Source of the DNA: Mycobacterium sp. 141
GTDB taxonomy: Bacteria; Actinomycetota; Actinomycetes; Mycobacteriales; Mycobacteriaceae
Reading direction: 5' to 3'
Assembly: GCF_000382405.1 (NCBI RefSeq)
Contig: NZ_KB908274.1
Span: 1-64,000 of the forward strand
Length of the DNA stretch: 64,000 nt
In this document: piece after piece, positions 7,548-16,870 of the stretch
Layout of the letters: each line of letters begins with the position of its first letter
How positions within the stretch are numbered: position 1 is the stretch's first letter
Made by a program: the position numbers and the translations under genes
Notes under the pieces: model-generated
The model's database searches: none
The model's input: only the letters and a program-made list of their open reading frames with translations
Told to the model about the DNA's origin: nothing

Positions 7548-10181
7548 ATGAGCCGACCAGCCCCGCCCGCGCTGACCGTTCGGTACGACGGGTCGACCCG
7601 TACCTTCGCCCCCGGCAACGATGTCGTCATAGGCCGTGACCTGCGCGCCGACGTCCGCATCGCTCACCCGCTGATTTCGCGTGCGCACCTGGTGCTGCGG
7701 TTCGACCAAGGCCGGTGGGTCGCGATCGACAACGGCAGCCTCAACGGTATGTATGTCAACGGCCGCCGAGTGCCTTCCGTGGATATCCAGGACGGCCAGG
7801 TCGTCAACATCGGAAACCCGGACGGCCCACAGCTGAGCTTCGAGGTCGGCCACCACCAGGGCAACGTGGGCCGCACGCCGACTGTCGCGGTGCCGATCGC
7901 CACACGACAATCCGGCAACTGGCCCACCCAGGCGCCCACCGGAGGGGGCTGGCAGCAGCCGCCCGGCAGCGCACAGCGCCCCGGCTATCCGTCGGGCCCG
8001 CAGCAGCGTTACCCGACCGCCACGCAGTCCGGTTTCTCCAGCGGCCCGCAAGCGGACTATCCGAGCGGCCCGCAGACGGGTTATCCCAGCAGCCCGCAGT
8101 CTTACCAGCCACCGCCACCGGCACGGCCGACTGGTCCGCCGTCTGCGCAGGCCCCGACCACTATGGGACCCGCCGTGTCGGCACCGCGCGGCAACGAGCC
8201 GATCGCCAACAAAGCGACCAGCATGCTCAAGATCCTGCGGCCGGGCCGGGCACCCGAACCGGCTGCAGGAGCGGTGAAGATCGGTCGCGCGACCGACAAC
8301 GACATCGTGATTCCCGACGTGCTGGCGTCACGGCACCACGCCACCCTGCTCCCGATGCCCGGGGGCACCCAGATCCGCGACGAACGCAGCATCAACGGCA
8401 CGTTCGTCAACGGCGCCCGGGTCGACTCGGCGATCCTGCACGACGGCGACGTGGTCACCATCGGCAACGTCGACCTGACCTACACCGGCGGCACGCTGGT
8501 GCGACGCAGCGAGACCGAGGCCGACACCCGCACCGGTGGGCTGGAGGTCCGCGCCCTGACGTGGACCATCGAGGGCAACAAGACCCTGCTGGACAACATT
8601 TCGCTGGATGCCCGACCCGGCACGCTGACGGCCGTGATCGGTCCATCCGGCGCCGGCAAGTCGACCTTCGCCAAGCAGGTCGCGGGCCTGACCCATCCGA
8701 CCAGCGGCACGATCACGTTCGAGGGTCACGATGTCCACGCCGAGTACGCCTCGCTGCGCTCCCGTATCGGCATGGTTCCGCAGGACGACGTCGTGCACGG
8801 CCAGCTCACCGTTCGGCAGGCGCTGATGTACGCCGCCGAACTCCGGCTGCCACCTGACACCACCAAGGCCGACCGGGAACAGGTCGTCATGCAGGTGCTC
8901 GAGGAGCTCGAGATGACCAAGCATCTCGATACCCGCGTCGACAAGCTCTCGGGCGGGCAGCGCAAGCGCGCTTCAGTGGCGTTGGAGCTGCTCACGGGCC
9001 CGTCGCTGCTGATCCTCGACGAGCCCACCTCGGGGCTGGACCCGGCACTGGACCGCCAGGTGATGACGATGCTGCGGCAGCTGGCCGACGCCGGCCGCGT
9101 GGTGCTGGTGGTCACCCACTCGCTGACCTACCTCGACGTGTGCGACCAGGTGCTGTTGTTGGCGCCCGGCGGGAAGACCGCCTTCTGCGGGCCGCCCAGC
9201 GAGATCAGCGCGGAGCTGGGCACGACCAACTGGGCGGACATCTTCAGCACGGTCGCGGGTGACCCCGAAGCGGCCAAGCAGCGGTACCTGGCCATCCACG
9301 GGCCGCCACCGCAACGCCCGCCCGCGGACAAGCCGGCGAGCCTCGGCGAGCCCGTGCACACCAGCCTCTTGCGCCAGTTCTCCACGATCGCGCGCCGCCA
9401 GATGCGGTTGATCATCTCCGACCGTGGCTACTTCATCTTCCTGGCGCTGCTGCCGTTCATCATGGGCGTGCTGTCGCTGTCGGTGCCGGGCGAGACCGGC
9501 TTTGGACCGCCGAACCCGCTCAGCGACGCCCCGAACCAGCCCGGGCAGGTGCTGGTGCTGCTCAACGTGGGCGCAATCTTCATGGGTACCGCACTGACCA
9601 TCCGCGACCTGATCGGCGAGCGCGCGATCTTCCTGCGTGAGCAGGCCGTCGGGTTGTCGACGACGGCCTACCTGTTGGCCAAGATCTGCGTGTACAGCAT
9701 CTTCGCGGTGATCCAGGCGGGCATCGTCACCGCCATCACCATCATCGGTGTCGGCGCCCCCACCCAGGGCGCAAACCTGCTCGGCAACGCGTCCCTGGAA
9801 CTGTTCGTCGGCATGGCCGCGTGCACCGTCTGCGCCGCGACGGTCGGCCTGGCCTTGTCATCGGTCGCCAAGACCAGCGAGCAGATCATGCCGCTGCTGG
9901 TGGTCGCGATCATGAGCCAGTTGGTGTTCTCCGGCGGCATGATCCCGGTGACCGGCCGGGCCGTGCTGGACCAGATGTCGTGGGTCACCCCGGCCCGCTG
10001 GGGATTCGCGGCGACGGCATCGACGGTGGGACTCACCGATCTGGTGAAACCGCCGATCATGCCCGCCGACTCGCTCTGGAAGCACTCCGAAGGGGCCTGG
10101 CTGTTCAACATGGCCATGCTGGCCGCGCTGTCGGTCTTCTACGTCAGCTTCGTGCGCTGGAAGATCCGCCTCAAGAGCTGA
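7548..10181 (+). CDS. double-FHA ABC transporter (ATPase-permease fusion, Rv1747-like)
   Basis: An 877-residue exporter half. Domains in order: N-terminal FHA (about 20-95, SRAHLVLRF and NGSLNGMYVNG); a Gln/Pro/Gly/Ser-rich linker (about 105-210); second FHA (about 225-320, SRHHATLLP and RSINGTFVNG); ABC ATPase with Walker A GPSGAGKST near 364, signature LSGGQRKR near 467 and Walker B LLILDEPTSGLD near 490; ABC-2 membrane domain with about six segments after residue 620. FHA domains bind phosphothreonine, so control by Ser/Thr kinases is likely, as known for M. tuberculosis Rv1747. Here there is no kinase gene alongside; the gene converges on mfpA. ATG 7548 is chosen over the TTG nine bases upstream. 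Confidence 0.93.
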   Translation: MSRPAPPALTVRYDGSTRTFAPGNDVVIGRDLRADVRIAHPLISRAHLVLRFDQGRWVAIDNGSLNGMYVNGRRVPSVDIQDGQVVNIGNPDGPQLSFEVGHHQGNVGRTPTVAVPIATRQSGNWPTQAPTGGGWQQPPGSAQRPGYPSGPQQRYPTATQSGFSSGPQADYPSGPQTGYPSSPQSYQPPPPARPTGPPSAQAPTTMGPAVSAPRGNEPIANKATSMLKILRPGRAPEPAAGAVKIGRATDNDIVIPDVLASRHHATLLPMPGGTQIRDERSINGTFVNGARVDSAILHDGDVVTIGNVDLTYTGGTLVRRSETEADTRTGGLEVRALTWTIEGNKTLLDNISLDARPGTLTAVIGPSGAGKSTFAKQVAGLTHPTSGTITFEGHDVHAEYASLRSRIGMVPQDDVVHGQLTVRQALMYAAELRLPPDTTKADREQVVMQVLEELEMTKHLDTRVDKLSGGQRKRASVALELLTGPSLLILDEPTSGLDPALDRQVMTMLRQLADAGRVVLVVTHSLTYLDVCDQVLLLAPGGKTAFCGPPSEISAELGTTNWADIFSTVAGDPEAAKQRYLAIHGPPPQRPPADKPASLGEPVHTSLLRQFSTIARRQMRLIISDRGYFIFLALLPFIMGVLSLSVPGETGFGPPNPLSDAPNQPGQVLVLLNVGAIFMGTALTIRDLIGERAIFLREQAVGLSTTAYLLAKICVYSIFAVIQAGIVTAITIIGVGAPTQGANLLGNASLELFVGMAACTVCAATVGLALSSVAKTSEQIMPLLVVAIMSQLVFSGGMIPVTGRAVLDQMSWVTPARWGFAATASTVGLTDLVKPPIMPADSLWKHSEGAWLFNMAMLAALSVFYVSFVRWKIRLKS

Positions 10182-10190
10182 GTTCCCTGG

Positions 10191-10254
10191 GCGAGCAGAC
10201 ACTCGGGTACGCCAGCCCCGGCGTGTCGGGTACCGCAGCGTCTACTCGGCGGGA
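10191..10254. repeat. intergenic palindrome, copy A (subfamily 1)
   Basis: Starts GCGAGCAGAC and ends GTCTACTCGGCGGG, with an inner CGGGTAC/GTACCG pairing. It fills the 78-bp gap between two convergent genes (FHA-ABC exporter and mfpA) and could serve as a bidirectional terminator. It matches the reverse complement of copy B, for example across CGGCGTGTCGGGTACCGCAG. Confidence 0.75.
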
Positions 10255-10259
10255 GAAAG

Positions 10260-10826
10260 TTACCCGCCGACGACGAGGCCGTGCGCGGCGGCGTAGGCCA
10301 ACGACTGGTCGACGTCGATGCGTGCACCGCGCAGTTTGGCGGTGGTCCACAGCGTGGGGTCGACGCGGGCACCGCGCAGGTCCGCCTCTTCGAGCCGGGC
10401 GTCCTGCACCCGCACGCCGGTCAGATCGGCGCGGCGCAGCACCGCCTTACGCAGATCCGTTCCCACCAGGCTGGCCTCGCGCAGCCGACAGTCTGACAGG
10501 TCAACGCCTCGCAGATCGCATCCGCCGAGCACCGCCAGCGTCAGATCTGACTCGACGAGAGTGATCGGCCGCAGGCGCGCTTCGCTGAACACCGAGCCCA
10601 GCAGACTGCAGTTGGTGAACGTGCTGTGCCACAGCGTGGCCCGGCGGAACGTGCAATTGCGAAACGCCGAGCCGGAATGCTCGGACTCGGACAGGTCGAC
10701 ACCGCTGAAGTCACACTCGGTGAAGACCACCCGCTCGGTGCGGAGACGACTCAGAGCTCCGTCGTATTCGTCGGCACGAAAATCCACGCCGACAAATTCC
10801 TCGTCGGCCCAGAACAGCTCCGCCAT
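10260..10826 (-). CDS. mfpA: pentapeptide-repeat protein MfpA (DNA gyrase modulator)
   Basis: MfpA forms a right-handed beta-helix that mimics B-DNA and binds gyrase, protecting it from fluoroquinolones. The 188-residue protein is built of A/C-[D/N]-[L/F]-X-X repeats throughout (CDFSG, VDLSE, CDLRG, ADLTG, ADLRG). Length fits the 183-192 residue mycobacterial MfpA. It is the last gene of the conservon, 4 bp after the GTPase gene, matching the Rv3365c-Rv3361c order. The intergenic palindrome follows its stop. Confidence 0.94.
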   Translation of the reverse strand: MAELFWADEEFVGVDFRADEYDGALSRLRTERVVFTECDFSGVDLSESEHSGSAFRNCTFRRATLWHSTFTNCSLLGSVFSEARLRPITLVESDLTLAVLGGCDLRGVDLSDCRLREASLVGTDLRKAVLRRADLTGVRVQDARLEEADLRGARVDPTLWTTAKLRGARIDVDQSLAYAAAHGLVVGG

Positions 10827-10830
10827 GGGC

Positions 10831-11430
10831 TCAGCCGCGCAGCGCGGTCAGGCTGCTCAGCGAGTACTCGGTGAGGGCGATCAGCGCGGCCTTCGCCGAG
10901 TTGCGATCCCGGGCGTCGACGGTCATCACCGGAATGTGCTCGGGCAATGCGAGCGCCGTGCGCACGGCCTGCGGAGGGTGTCGCGGCGCGTCGTCGAATT
11001 CGTTGACCGCCACGATGAACGGCAGATTGCGGGCCTCGAAGAAATCCACCGCGGCGAAGCTGTCCTGCAGTCGGCGGATGTCAACCAGCACGATCGCACC
11101 GATGGCGCCGCGTACCAAGTCGTCCCACATGAACCAGAACCGCCGCTGGCCGGGGGTGCCGAACAGATACAGGACCAAATCCTCGTCGAGGGTGATCCTG
11201 CCGAAATCCATCGCGACCGTGGTGGTCCGCTTGTCGGGCGTGCCGTCGAGCGCGTCGACGCCCTCGGAAACGTTGGTCACCAACGCTTCCGTCCGCAACG
11301 GCATGATCTCCGAAACCGAGCCGACGAATGTCGTTTTTCCTGCGCCGAACCCTCCGGAGATGACGATCTTCGTCGACGCGGCCCTCCGCCGGGGGCTGCC
11401 GTCGGCGCGGTCAGAGTGCTCGTAGACCAC
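10831..11430 (-). CDS. conservon small GTPase (CvnD / MfpB type)
   Basis: A 199-residue Ras-like GTPase of the prokaryotic conservon class. Walker A is GGFGAGKTT (residues 26-34), G3 is FGTPGQ (90-95) and a G4-like NEFD is at 143-146; the G4 is atypical compared with NKxD. GTG start at 11430 lies 20 bp inside the DUF742 gene. In mycobacteria this GTPase (MfpB) works with MfpA in quinolone tolerance; the adjacent mfpA supports that role. Confidence 0.92.
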   Translation of the reverse strand: MVYEHSDRADGSPRRRAASTKIVISGGFGAGKTTFVGSVSEIMPLRTEALVTNVSEGVDALDGTPDKRTTTVAMDFGRITLDEDLVLYLFGTPGQRRFWFMWDDLVRGAIGAIVLVDIRRLQDSFAAVDFFEARNLPFIVAVNEFDDAPRHPPQAVRTALALPEHIPVMTVDARDRNSAKAALIALTEYSLSSLTALRG

Positions 11431-11779
11431 GCAGGGTCCTTCCTATCAGCTCGCGGCGCTCGTCGAAGCTCGCCGAATCGTCGAGGGTGGTGAGTACGCG
11501 TAGATAACCCTGCGCCACCAGGTCCCCCACAAGCACGCGCGCCACGCCGAGAGGTAGGGACAAATGTGCCGCAATCTCTGCCACCGACGGCCTGTCGGTG
11601 CACAATTCCACGATTTGGCCACGAACATCGCGAGCCGACCAGCGCGGTTCACGCGGCGGTGACTCCAGTGCCTCTACCGGCGCTTCCAACGGCAGGTGGA
11701 CGCGCGAATCGGTCCGGCCAGCCGTCAGCGTGTAAGGCCGGACAAGACTTGGTCGTTCGGCTGGTTCAAACGCATCCAT
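11411..11779 (-). CDS. conservon DUF742 protein (CvnC type)
   Basis: A 122-residue protein beginning MDAFEPAERPSLVRPYTL. The body has the DUF742 pattern: SLVRPYTLTAGRT, a helix-turn-helix-like LCTDRPSVAEIAAHLSLPLG, and VLVGDLVAQGYLRV, ending RTLRGLRAL. Start 11779 is 7 bp after the roadblock gene stop and fits the known protein start; a longer frame to 11920 would overlap the roadblock gene. Partner in the kinase-roadblock-DUF742-GTPase complex at the membrane. Confidence 0.9.
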   Translation of the reverse strand: MDAFEPAERPSLVRPYTLTAGRTDSRVHLPLEAPVEALESPPREPRWSARDVRGQIVELCTDRPSVAEIAAHLSLPLGVARVLVGDLVAQGYLRVLTTLDDSASFDERRELIGRTLRGLRAL

Positions 11780-11786
11780 GAGCGGC

Positions 11787-12197
11787 TCACGAAGGTTGGG
11801 GCGTCCGGCGCGACGACTGCACCACAGCGCCGACGCGTTCGACCAGGATCGCCATCTCGTAACCGATCTGCCCGATATCGCAGGACCGGCCGGCCAGCGT
11901 CGCCAGGTTCGAGCCATCACCGACCCGCATCAACAGCAGATAGCCGTTGTCCATCTCGACCACCGACTGCAGCACGTTGCCGCCCTCGAACAGTTGTGCC
12001 GCACCGGTGGCAAGGCTCGCCAGACCGGATGCCACCGCCGCGAGCTGATCGGCGTGCTCGATCGGCATGTGCTCACTGGCCGCCATCAGCAGCCCGTCGG
12101 CCGACACCAACACCGCGTGCGACACCCCGGACACCTCGCGGGCAAACTTCGACACCAACCAGTCCAGGGAGTCACGCTGCGTTCCTCCACGGGTCAT
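11787..12197 (-). CDS. conservon roadblock/LC7-domain protein (CvnB type)
   Basis: A 136-residue roadblock/LC7 protein: DSLDWLVSKFAREVSGVSHA, VLVSADGLLMAASEHM, and GGNVLQSVVEMDNGYLLLMR are typical of this dynein-light-chain-like fold. In conservons the roadblock protein acts with the small GTPase as a regulator. The start overlaps the sensor gene stop by 4 bp, so the two are translationally coupled. Confidence 0.93.
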   Translation of the reverse strand: MTRGGTQRDSLDWLVSKFAREVSGVSHAVLVSADGLLMAASEHMPIEHADQLAAVASGLASLATGAAQLFEGGNVLQSVVEMDNGYLLLMRVGDGSNLATLAGRSCDIGQIGYEMAILVERVGAVVQSSRRTPQPS

Positions 12198-14977
12198 TCG
12201 TTATCTGTTCCTCTGGTCTCTCGGGCATGCGACCGGCCGGCGGCCACACCGCCGAAATGGTTGCTGATGCTCGCGCGGACGGCGTCGGGATCGCGCGGCG
12301 GGAGCACCGCGAAAACGTCGCTGTCAGGGTTGTCGGCCGATGCTACCGCTTCAGGGCTGTCGTCATGCCGGTGTGCGGGGCGGCGGTCGTCGAGCCCGAC
12401 GACCGCCGCAACCCCGCCCGGCACGAGGCGGGCACCCGGCGTACGCATCGGCAGACCGTCCTCGGTGTGCTGCTCGACGGGTGCGTCCTGCGCCGCGGCC
12501 GCTACGGTCCAGCCCTTCTCCCAGACGGTCTTCCAATCCAGGTCAGCGCTGCGCACGTGCGTCGCGGGGTCGATGTCCCATTCGGTCATCATCGACTGGT
12601 AGATGGCGTCGACCGCTGACGCCGGACGCGGCTCACCTGCCGGCGATTGCTCGGCAGCGGCGGGCGGCGGGGCGAACTCGGGCTGCACGCCGTTGGAGGC
12701 AGCCTGCGCGCGCGAGGCGAAAAACGCCGAGGTGTTGGTGACCGCGGTGTTCGTCAGCGCCCCGGTGCTCGGCCCCGGTTCGGGAGGCTGCTTCTCGTCC
12801 GCGGCCGGCTGCTCAGCTGCCTCTGCTGCGGCAACACCCTCGGCTGGGGTCTCTGTGTCCGAGGCACCGGGATTGCGCTGCGACAGCTCGGAGATGCCGC
12901 TGGCACCGGGATTGCGCTGCGGCAGATCGGCATGGCCGTTGCGCAGCAGCTCAGCAGACTCGGTTGCCGCGTCGGCCGGTCGCATGTCCAGGCCCATCGC
13001 GGCAGCCAGCCCGTGCGAGGGGTGATCAGATGCTGTTGCCAACGATGGCGGGGCGGTCATCGGCGCCCCGTCGCGCGCCAGCAGCTCCACCGGAACATAG
13101 ATTCCGGCGATGGTCCCCGAGTTCGGTTCCTCGGCGACGGTGCTGCGCAGCCGGACCACCAGACCGTGCTGGGTGGCCAGGCGCCCGACCACGAACAAGC
13201 CCATGTGGCGGGCGGTGTACGGATTGACCTCGCCACCGGACTGCAGACGCGCGTTGGCGACGCGAAGATCGGCGTCGGTCATACCCAGACCGACATCGCT
13301 GACCTCGATGACCAGCCCGCCGGTGTCCGCATGCTCGGCAGACACCCGGACTTGGGAGATCGGCGGCGAGTAGCGCAGCGCGTTGTCGAGCAACTCGGCC
13401 AGTAGGTGGATCAGGTCGCCGGCGGCGGAGCCGACGATCTCAACATCGGCGACGTCCGCGGTGACGACGCGCGCGTAATCCTCGACCTCGGAGGCCGCGG
13501 CGTTGATGATCGTCTCGACCGGAACCGGCTCTTTGTGCTCGCGGGTCACCTTGGAGCCCGACAACACCAGCAGGTTGGCGCCGTTGCGCCGCATCCGGGC
13601 GGCCAGGTGGTCCAGCTTGAACAGGCTATTCAGCCGCTCGGGACTGTCCTCGTCGCGCTCAAGGCGGTCGATCAGGGACAGCTGCTGATCCACCAGCGAA
13701 CGGCTGCGCCGCGACAGCGTCTCGAACATGTCGGAGACCTGCGACTGCAACTGCGCCTGTTCACCGGCCAAGAAGACGGCCTGCTGGTGCAGCTCGTCAA
13801 CGGCGTGGGCGACCTGACCGACCTCTTCGGTGGTGAAGACGGGCAGCGGCTCGACGATGCCCGGCTCACCGCCGCCACGGATGCGTTCGATCTCGGCGGC
13901 CAGATCCTCGTGGGCGACCTTGAGCGCACCATCGCGCAGCGCGCGCAGTGGACGCACCAGTGAACGGGCCACCAGCAGCACGATCACCAACGCGATGATG
14001 ATGGCTGCGCCGACCAAGATTGCGTCGCGGACAACCACGTTGCGCTGATGATTCGCTTGGGCATCGACGTCGGCCGGGATGGAGGCCGTGAAGTCGCCGA
14101 TCATCTGTTCGGCGATCTTGCCGGTTGCCTGCAGCGAAGCGAGCAGGTCAGGATTGTCGACGAGCGTAATGGTCGGGTCGGACAGCATCCCCAATCGCTT
14201 GACCATCTCCGAACGCAGCGTCGCCGCCTGCTCCGAGGCACCGCCCAAGGCCTTCGTCATCGCCGTCACGGTCGACGGTTCGGTACCGGCCAATGCGATC
14301 ATCGAGTCGCGAAGTACCGGCTCGGAGAGATCACCACCGCGGGTGACCAGCAGCTGCTGCATCATCATCTGTCCGCGGGCACCGATCGCCCGCGACAACG
14401 CGTCGGCCTTCAGTTGCACGTCCTGATCGTCGGTTCGTACCGATCCGGTGACCGCAGTTTCCGCGGTGAGCAGCAGCGACCCGTACTCCATCACCTGGGT
14501 CCGCAGGTCGACCGCGTTGGTCGTCACCGCGCCTACCAGTTCCTGGCCCTTGTCGAGCAGACCGTGCACCGATTGCCCGACGTCGTCGGCAACCTGGGTG
14601 GAGTCGGTACGCTGACGCAGGTCGGTCTTATGCGCGTTGAAATCCGCCAGCGCAGCCTGGCTGTCACCACCCTCGGTGGCGGCCACCATGACGCCTTCCA
14701 ACGCAGCCAGGTACTTGTCGATGTCCGGGATCAATTCCGCGCGGTCGGCGGCCAACCGCAGCCGGGAGGCCTCCACTGAGCTGCTGTAGATGCGTAATCC
14801 GCCGAACACGACGGCCAGAATCAGCGGCACCAGAACAATGGCGAGCACTTTCCCTCGGACGGGCCAATTCGCCGGAGACCAACGGGACGGCCGCTTAGCC
14901 GGCACGTGTGGCGCCGGGGTGAATTCGACCACCGTTCCGTCGGCCTGTTTCAGCTGTGTAAAGGCGGTCATCGGCAT
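12194..14977 (-). CDS. conservon sensor histidine kinase-like protein (CvnA type)
   Basis: A 927-residue membrane sensor. Order: cytoplasmic N terminus, membrane segment around 45-65, a long extracellular nitrate/nitrite-sensing-like helical domain (about 70-310), a second membrane segment (about 315-340, ILVGAAIIIALVIVLLVARS), HAMP-like linker, coiled coil, then a HATPase domain with LLDNALRYSPP (N box) and DVGLGMTD (G1 box). I see no strong H-box. The C-terminal 300 residues are low-complexity, with two SQRNPGAS-like repeats. First gene of the mfpA conservon. Confidence 0.92.
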   Translation of the reverse strand: MPMTAFTQLKQADGTVVEFTPAPHVPAKRPSRWSPANWPVRGKVLAIVLVPLILAVVFGGLRIYSSSVEASRLRLAADRAELIPDIDKYLAALEGVMVAATEGGDSQAALADFNAHKTDLRQRTDSTQVADDVGQSVHGLLDKGQELVGAVTTNAVDLRTQVMEYGSLLLTAETAVTGSVRTDDQDVQLKADALSRAIGARGQMMMQQLLVTRGGDLSEPVLRDSMIALAGTEPSTVTAMTKALGGASEQAATLRSEMVKRLGMLSDPTITLVDNPDLLASLQATGKIAEQMIGDFTASIPADVDAQANHQRNVVVRDAILVGAAIIIALVIVLLVARSLVRPLRALRDGALKVAHEDLAAEIERIRGGGEPGIVEPLPVFTTEEVGQVAHAVDELHQQAVFLAGEQAQLQSQVSDMFETLSRRSRSLVDQQLSLIDRLERDEDSPERLNSLFKLDHLAARMRRNGANLLVLSGSKVTREHKEPVPVETIINAAASEVEDYARVVTADVADVEIVGSAAGDLIHLLAELLDNALRYSPPISQVRVSAEHADTGGLVIEVSDVGLGMTDADLRVANARLQSGGEVNPYTARHMGLFVVGRLATQHGLVVRLRSTVAEEPNSGTIAGIYVPVELLARDGAPMTAPPSLATASDHPSHGLAAAMGLDMRPADAATESAELLRNGHADLPQRNPGASGISELSQRNPGASDTETPAEGVAAAEAAEQPAADEKQPPEPGPSTGALTNTAVTNTSAFFASRAQAASNGVQPEFAPPPAAAEQSPAGEPRPASAVDAIYQSMMTEWDIDPATHVRSADLDWKTVWEKGWTVAAAAQDAPVEQHTEDGLPMRTPGARLVPGGVAAVVGLDDRRPAHRHDDSPEAVASADNPDSDVFAVLPPRDPDAVRASISNHFGGVAAGRSHARETRGTDNE

Positions 14978-15265
14978 CCAACCCTGCTACCGACCGAGTC
15001 TCGCCACTTTGGTCCTGAGGCGTGATTCATAAGGCTTCCTGCTGATTTCGCCCACACTCGGGCGGGCGTCACTACGCCTGGCAATTCGACGAGTATGACA
15101 GCCACTCGCAAGCGTTTCCACAATTCTTACTGAACAGTCAAAGTTTGTGACCGAGCTGTAGCGCAGTCGTGTGGTAATTGAGCAAACCTCGCAACGATCA
15201 CCGATCTTGTCGACGGCAATCACTCGGAGTACGGTACGGCGCCCCACCGTACGATCGTCGGCGAA

Positions 15266-15730
15266 ATGTTTCGGTTGCTGTTCTTCTCACCTCGCATCGC
15301 GCCCAACACGGGCAACGCGATCAGAATGGTCGCTGCCACCGGCTGCGAATTGCATCTCGTGGAGCCATTGGGATTCGATCTGTCGGAGCCCAAACTGCGC
15401 CGCGCCGGACTCGACTACCACGATCTGGCGTCGGTGACCGTGCATCCGGATCTTGCGACGGCATGGTCGGCGCTGATGCCCGCCAAGGTATACGCGTTCA
15501 CAGCGCACGCTGCGTCGTCGTTTGCCGACATCAGCTACCAACCGGGCGATGTGCTGATGTTCGGGCCCGAACCCACCGGATTGGATACCGAGACGCTCGC
15601 CGATCCCCACATCACCGACCGCGTGCGGATCCCGATGCTCGACGGCAGGCGGTCGCTGAACCTGTCGAACGCCGCCGCGGTCGCCGCTTACGAGGCGTGG
15701 CGGCAACACGGCTTCAGCGGCGCGGTCTGA
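15266..15730 (+). CDS. trmL: tRNA (cytidine/uridine-2'-O-)-methyltransferase TrmL (SpoU family)
   Basis: A 154-residue SPOUT enzyme that 2'-O-methylates the wobble base 34 of tRNA-Leu. Motifs: FFSPRIAPNTGNAIRMVAAT (motif 1), DVLMFGPEPTGLD (motif 2) and RIPMLDGRRSLNLSNAAAV (motif 3, cofactor knot). Length fits the minimal TrmL form without extensions. It occupies the spoU position next to the conservon, divergent from it across 288 bp. Confidence 0.92.
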   Translation: MFRLLFFSPRIAPNTGNAIRMVAATGCELHLVEPLGFDLSEPKLRRAGLDYHDLASVTVHPDLATAWSALMPAKVYAFTAHAASSFADISYQPGDVLMFGPEPTGLDTETLADPHITDRVRIPMLDGRRSLNLSNAAAVAAYEAWRQHGFSGAV

Positions 15731-15748
15731 TTCCCTGCCCCGTCCGGC

Positions 15749-16402
15749 TCACCAGGTGTCCCAGTGCGTGAGCTGCTCGGCGGGCAGCCGCTTAGCCGGC
15801 TTGAAGTCGGTTCCCTTGGTGTAGGCAATCGGGAACAGCCCCGCCTGCGCGTACCGGTCGAACGGAATGCCCAGGACCTCGGCGGCCTGCCTCTCGCCGT
15901 CGCCGAGCAGATGCAACGTCGTCCACGCCGAGCCCAGCCCGCGGGACCGCAGCGCAAGCATGAAGCTCCACACCGCAGGCAGCAACGAACCCCAGTACGA
16001 CGCCTGCTTTCCGACCGGCGCTCCGTCCGGACGGCCCGCCAGGCACGGCACCATCAGCACGGGCACCTTCTCGAAGTTCTCGTTGAGGTACTTCGCTGAG
16101 CTCATCACGGCGCCGACCTGCTCGTCGCGAATGTCGCCGCGCTCAGGGGTCGGGTGGTCGAGGTACGGGTTGGCGTTGGACCGATAGATGTCGGCCAGCG
16201 CCTTCTTCTTTGCGGAATCGGTCACGAAGACCCACTGCCAGCCCTGAGCGTTGGACCCGGTCGGCGCCTGCAGCGCCAACCCCAGGCACTCCATGATCAC
16301 TTCGCGCGACACCGGCTTGTCGAAGTCGAGTCGCTTGCGCACCGACCGAGTCGTGGTCAGAAGTTCGTCGGTGGACAAGTTCAGGTTCGAATCGGCTGTC
16401 AT
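15749..16402 (-). CDS. nitroreductase-family FMN oxidoreductase (Rv3368c-like)
   Basis: A 217-residue nitroreductase-fold flavoprotein. The N-terminal TTRSVRKRLDFDKPVSREVI with an Arg-rich FMN-binding start, APTGSNAQGWQWVFV, LPAVWSFMLALRSRGLGSAW and the terminal VLGIPFDRYAQAGLFPIAY block are characteristic. It probably uses NAD(P)H and FMN to reduce quinone or nitro compounds; the natural substrate is unknown. It converges with trmL. Confidence 0.9.
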   Translation of the reverse strand: MTADSNLNLSTDELLTTTRSVRKRLDFDKPVSREVIMECLGLALQAPTGSNAQGWQWVFVTDSAKKKALADIYRSNANPYLDHPTPERGDIRDEQVGAVMSSAKYLNENFEKVPVLMVPCLAGRPDGAPVGKQASYWGSLLPAVWSFMLALRSRGLGSAWTTLHLLGDGERQAAEVLGIPFDRYAQAGLFPIAYTKGTDFKPAKRLPAEQLTHWDTW

Positions 16403-16462
16403 GGCGCGAGATTACCTTCGTGCGGACGTGGAGCGGTTCGACCAGCAAGCGCGAGCGCAGGC

Positions 16463-16693
16463 TCAGCGGTGCTGCATGACCGCGATGTGCCACGCGCCGT
16501 GGTGGTTGTGCCAGCCGGGCACAGCGTTGGGCGCGGGGTGGGCGTGCGTACTCGGGCTGAAGGAGTGGCCCGGGCCTGACGGAGCCTGGGCAGTGGTGCT
16601 GGCCGATGCGGTGCCGGCCAGACCGAGCGCGGCCCCGCCGATGACGCCGGCAGAGATGATCGGGAGTGCGATGGTGCCGATGATGCGGATCAT
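16463..16693 (-). CDS. small secreted His-rich protein
   Basis: A 76-residue product with a clear signal peptide (MIRIIGTIALPIISAGVIGG, cleavage after ASA near residue 32) and a short mature part rich in Ser, Pro and His (HAHPAPNAVPGWHNHHGAWH). The ATG is preceded by AAAGGATTACAGAA, a good ribosome site. The histidines could bind metal, but that is inference. No family recognised. Confidence 0.72.
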   Translation of the reverse strand: MIRIIGTIALPIISAGVIGGAALGLAGTASASTTAQAPSGPGHSFSPSTHAHPAPNAVPGWHNHHGAWHIAVMQHR

Positions 16694-16870
16694 TTCTGTA
16701 ATCCTTTGCGTGAGTTGGGTTTTGACTTATCTGTTTGGCTTGTTTCGCCGTTGAGATAAGAATGCCGCCCAACTCGGCCCGGGTCTGTCGCCCTAGTGGT
16801 GGATGCACGCGATGAACGTGGTGTCCCCCTATCGGAGGAAGCCGGTGTCGCCCGCCGGGGGCGGCCCGCG

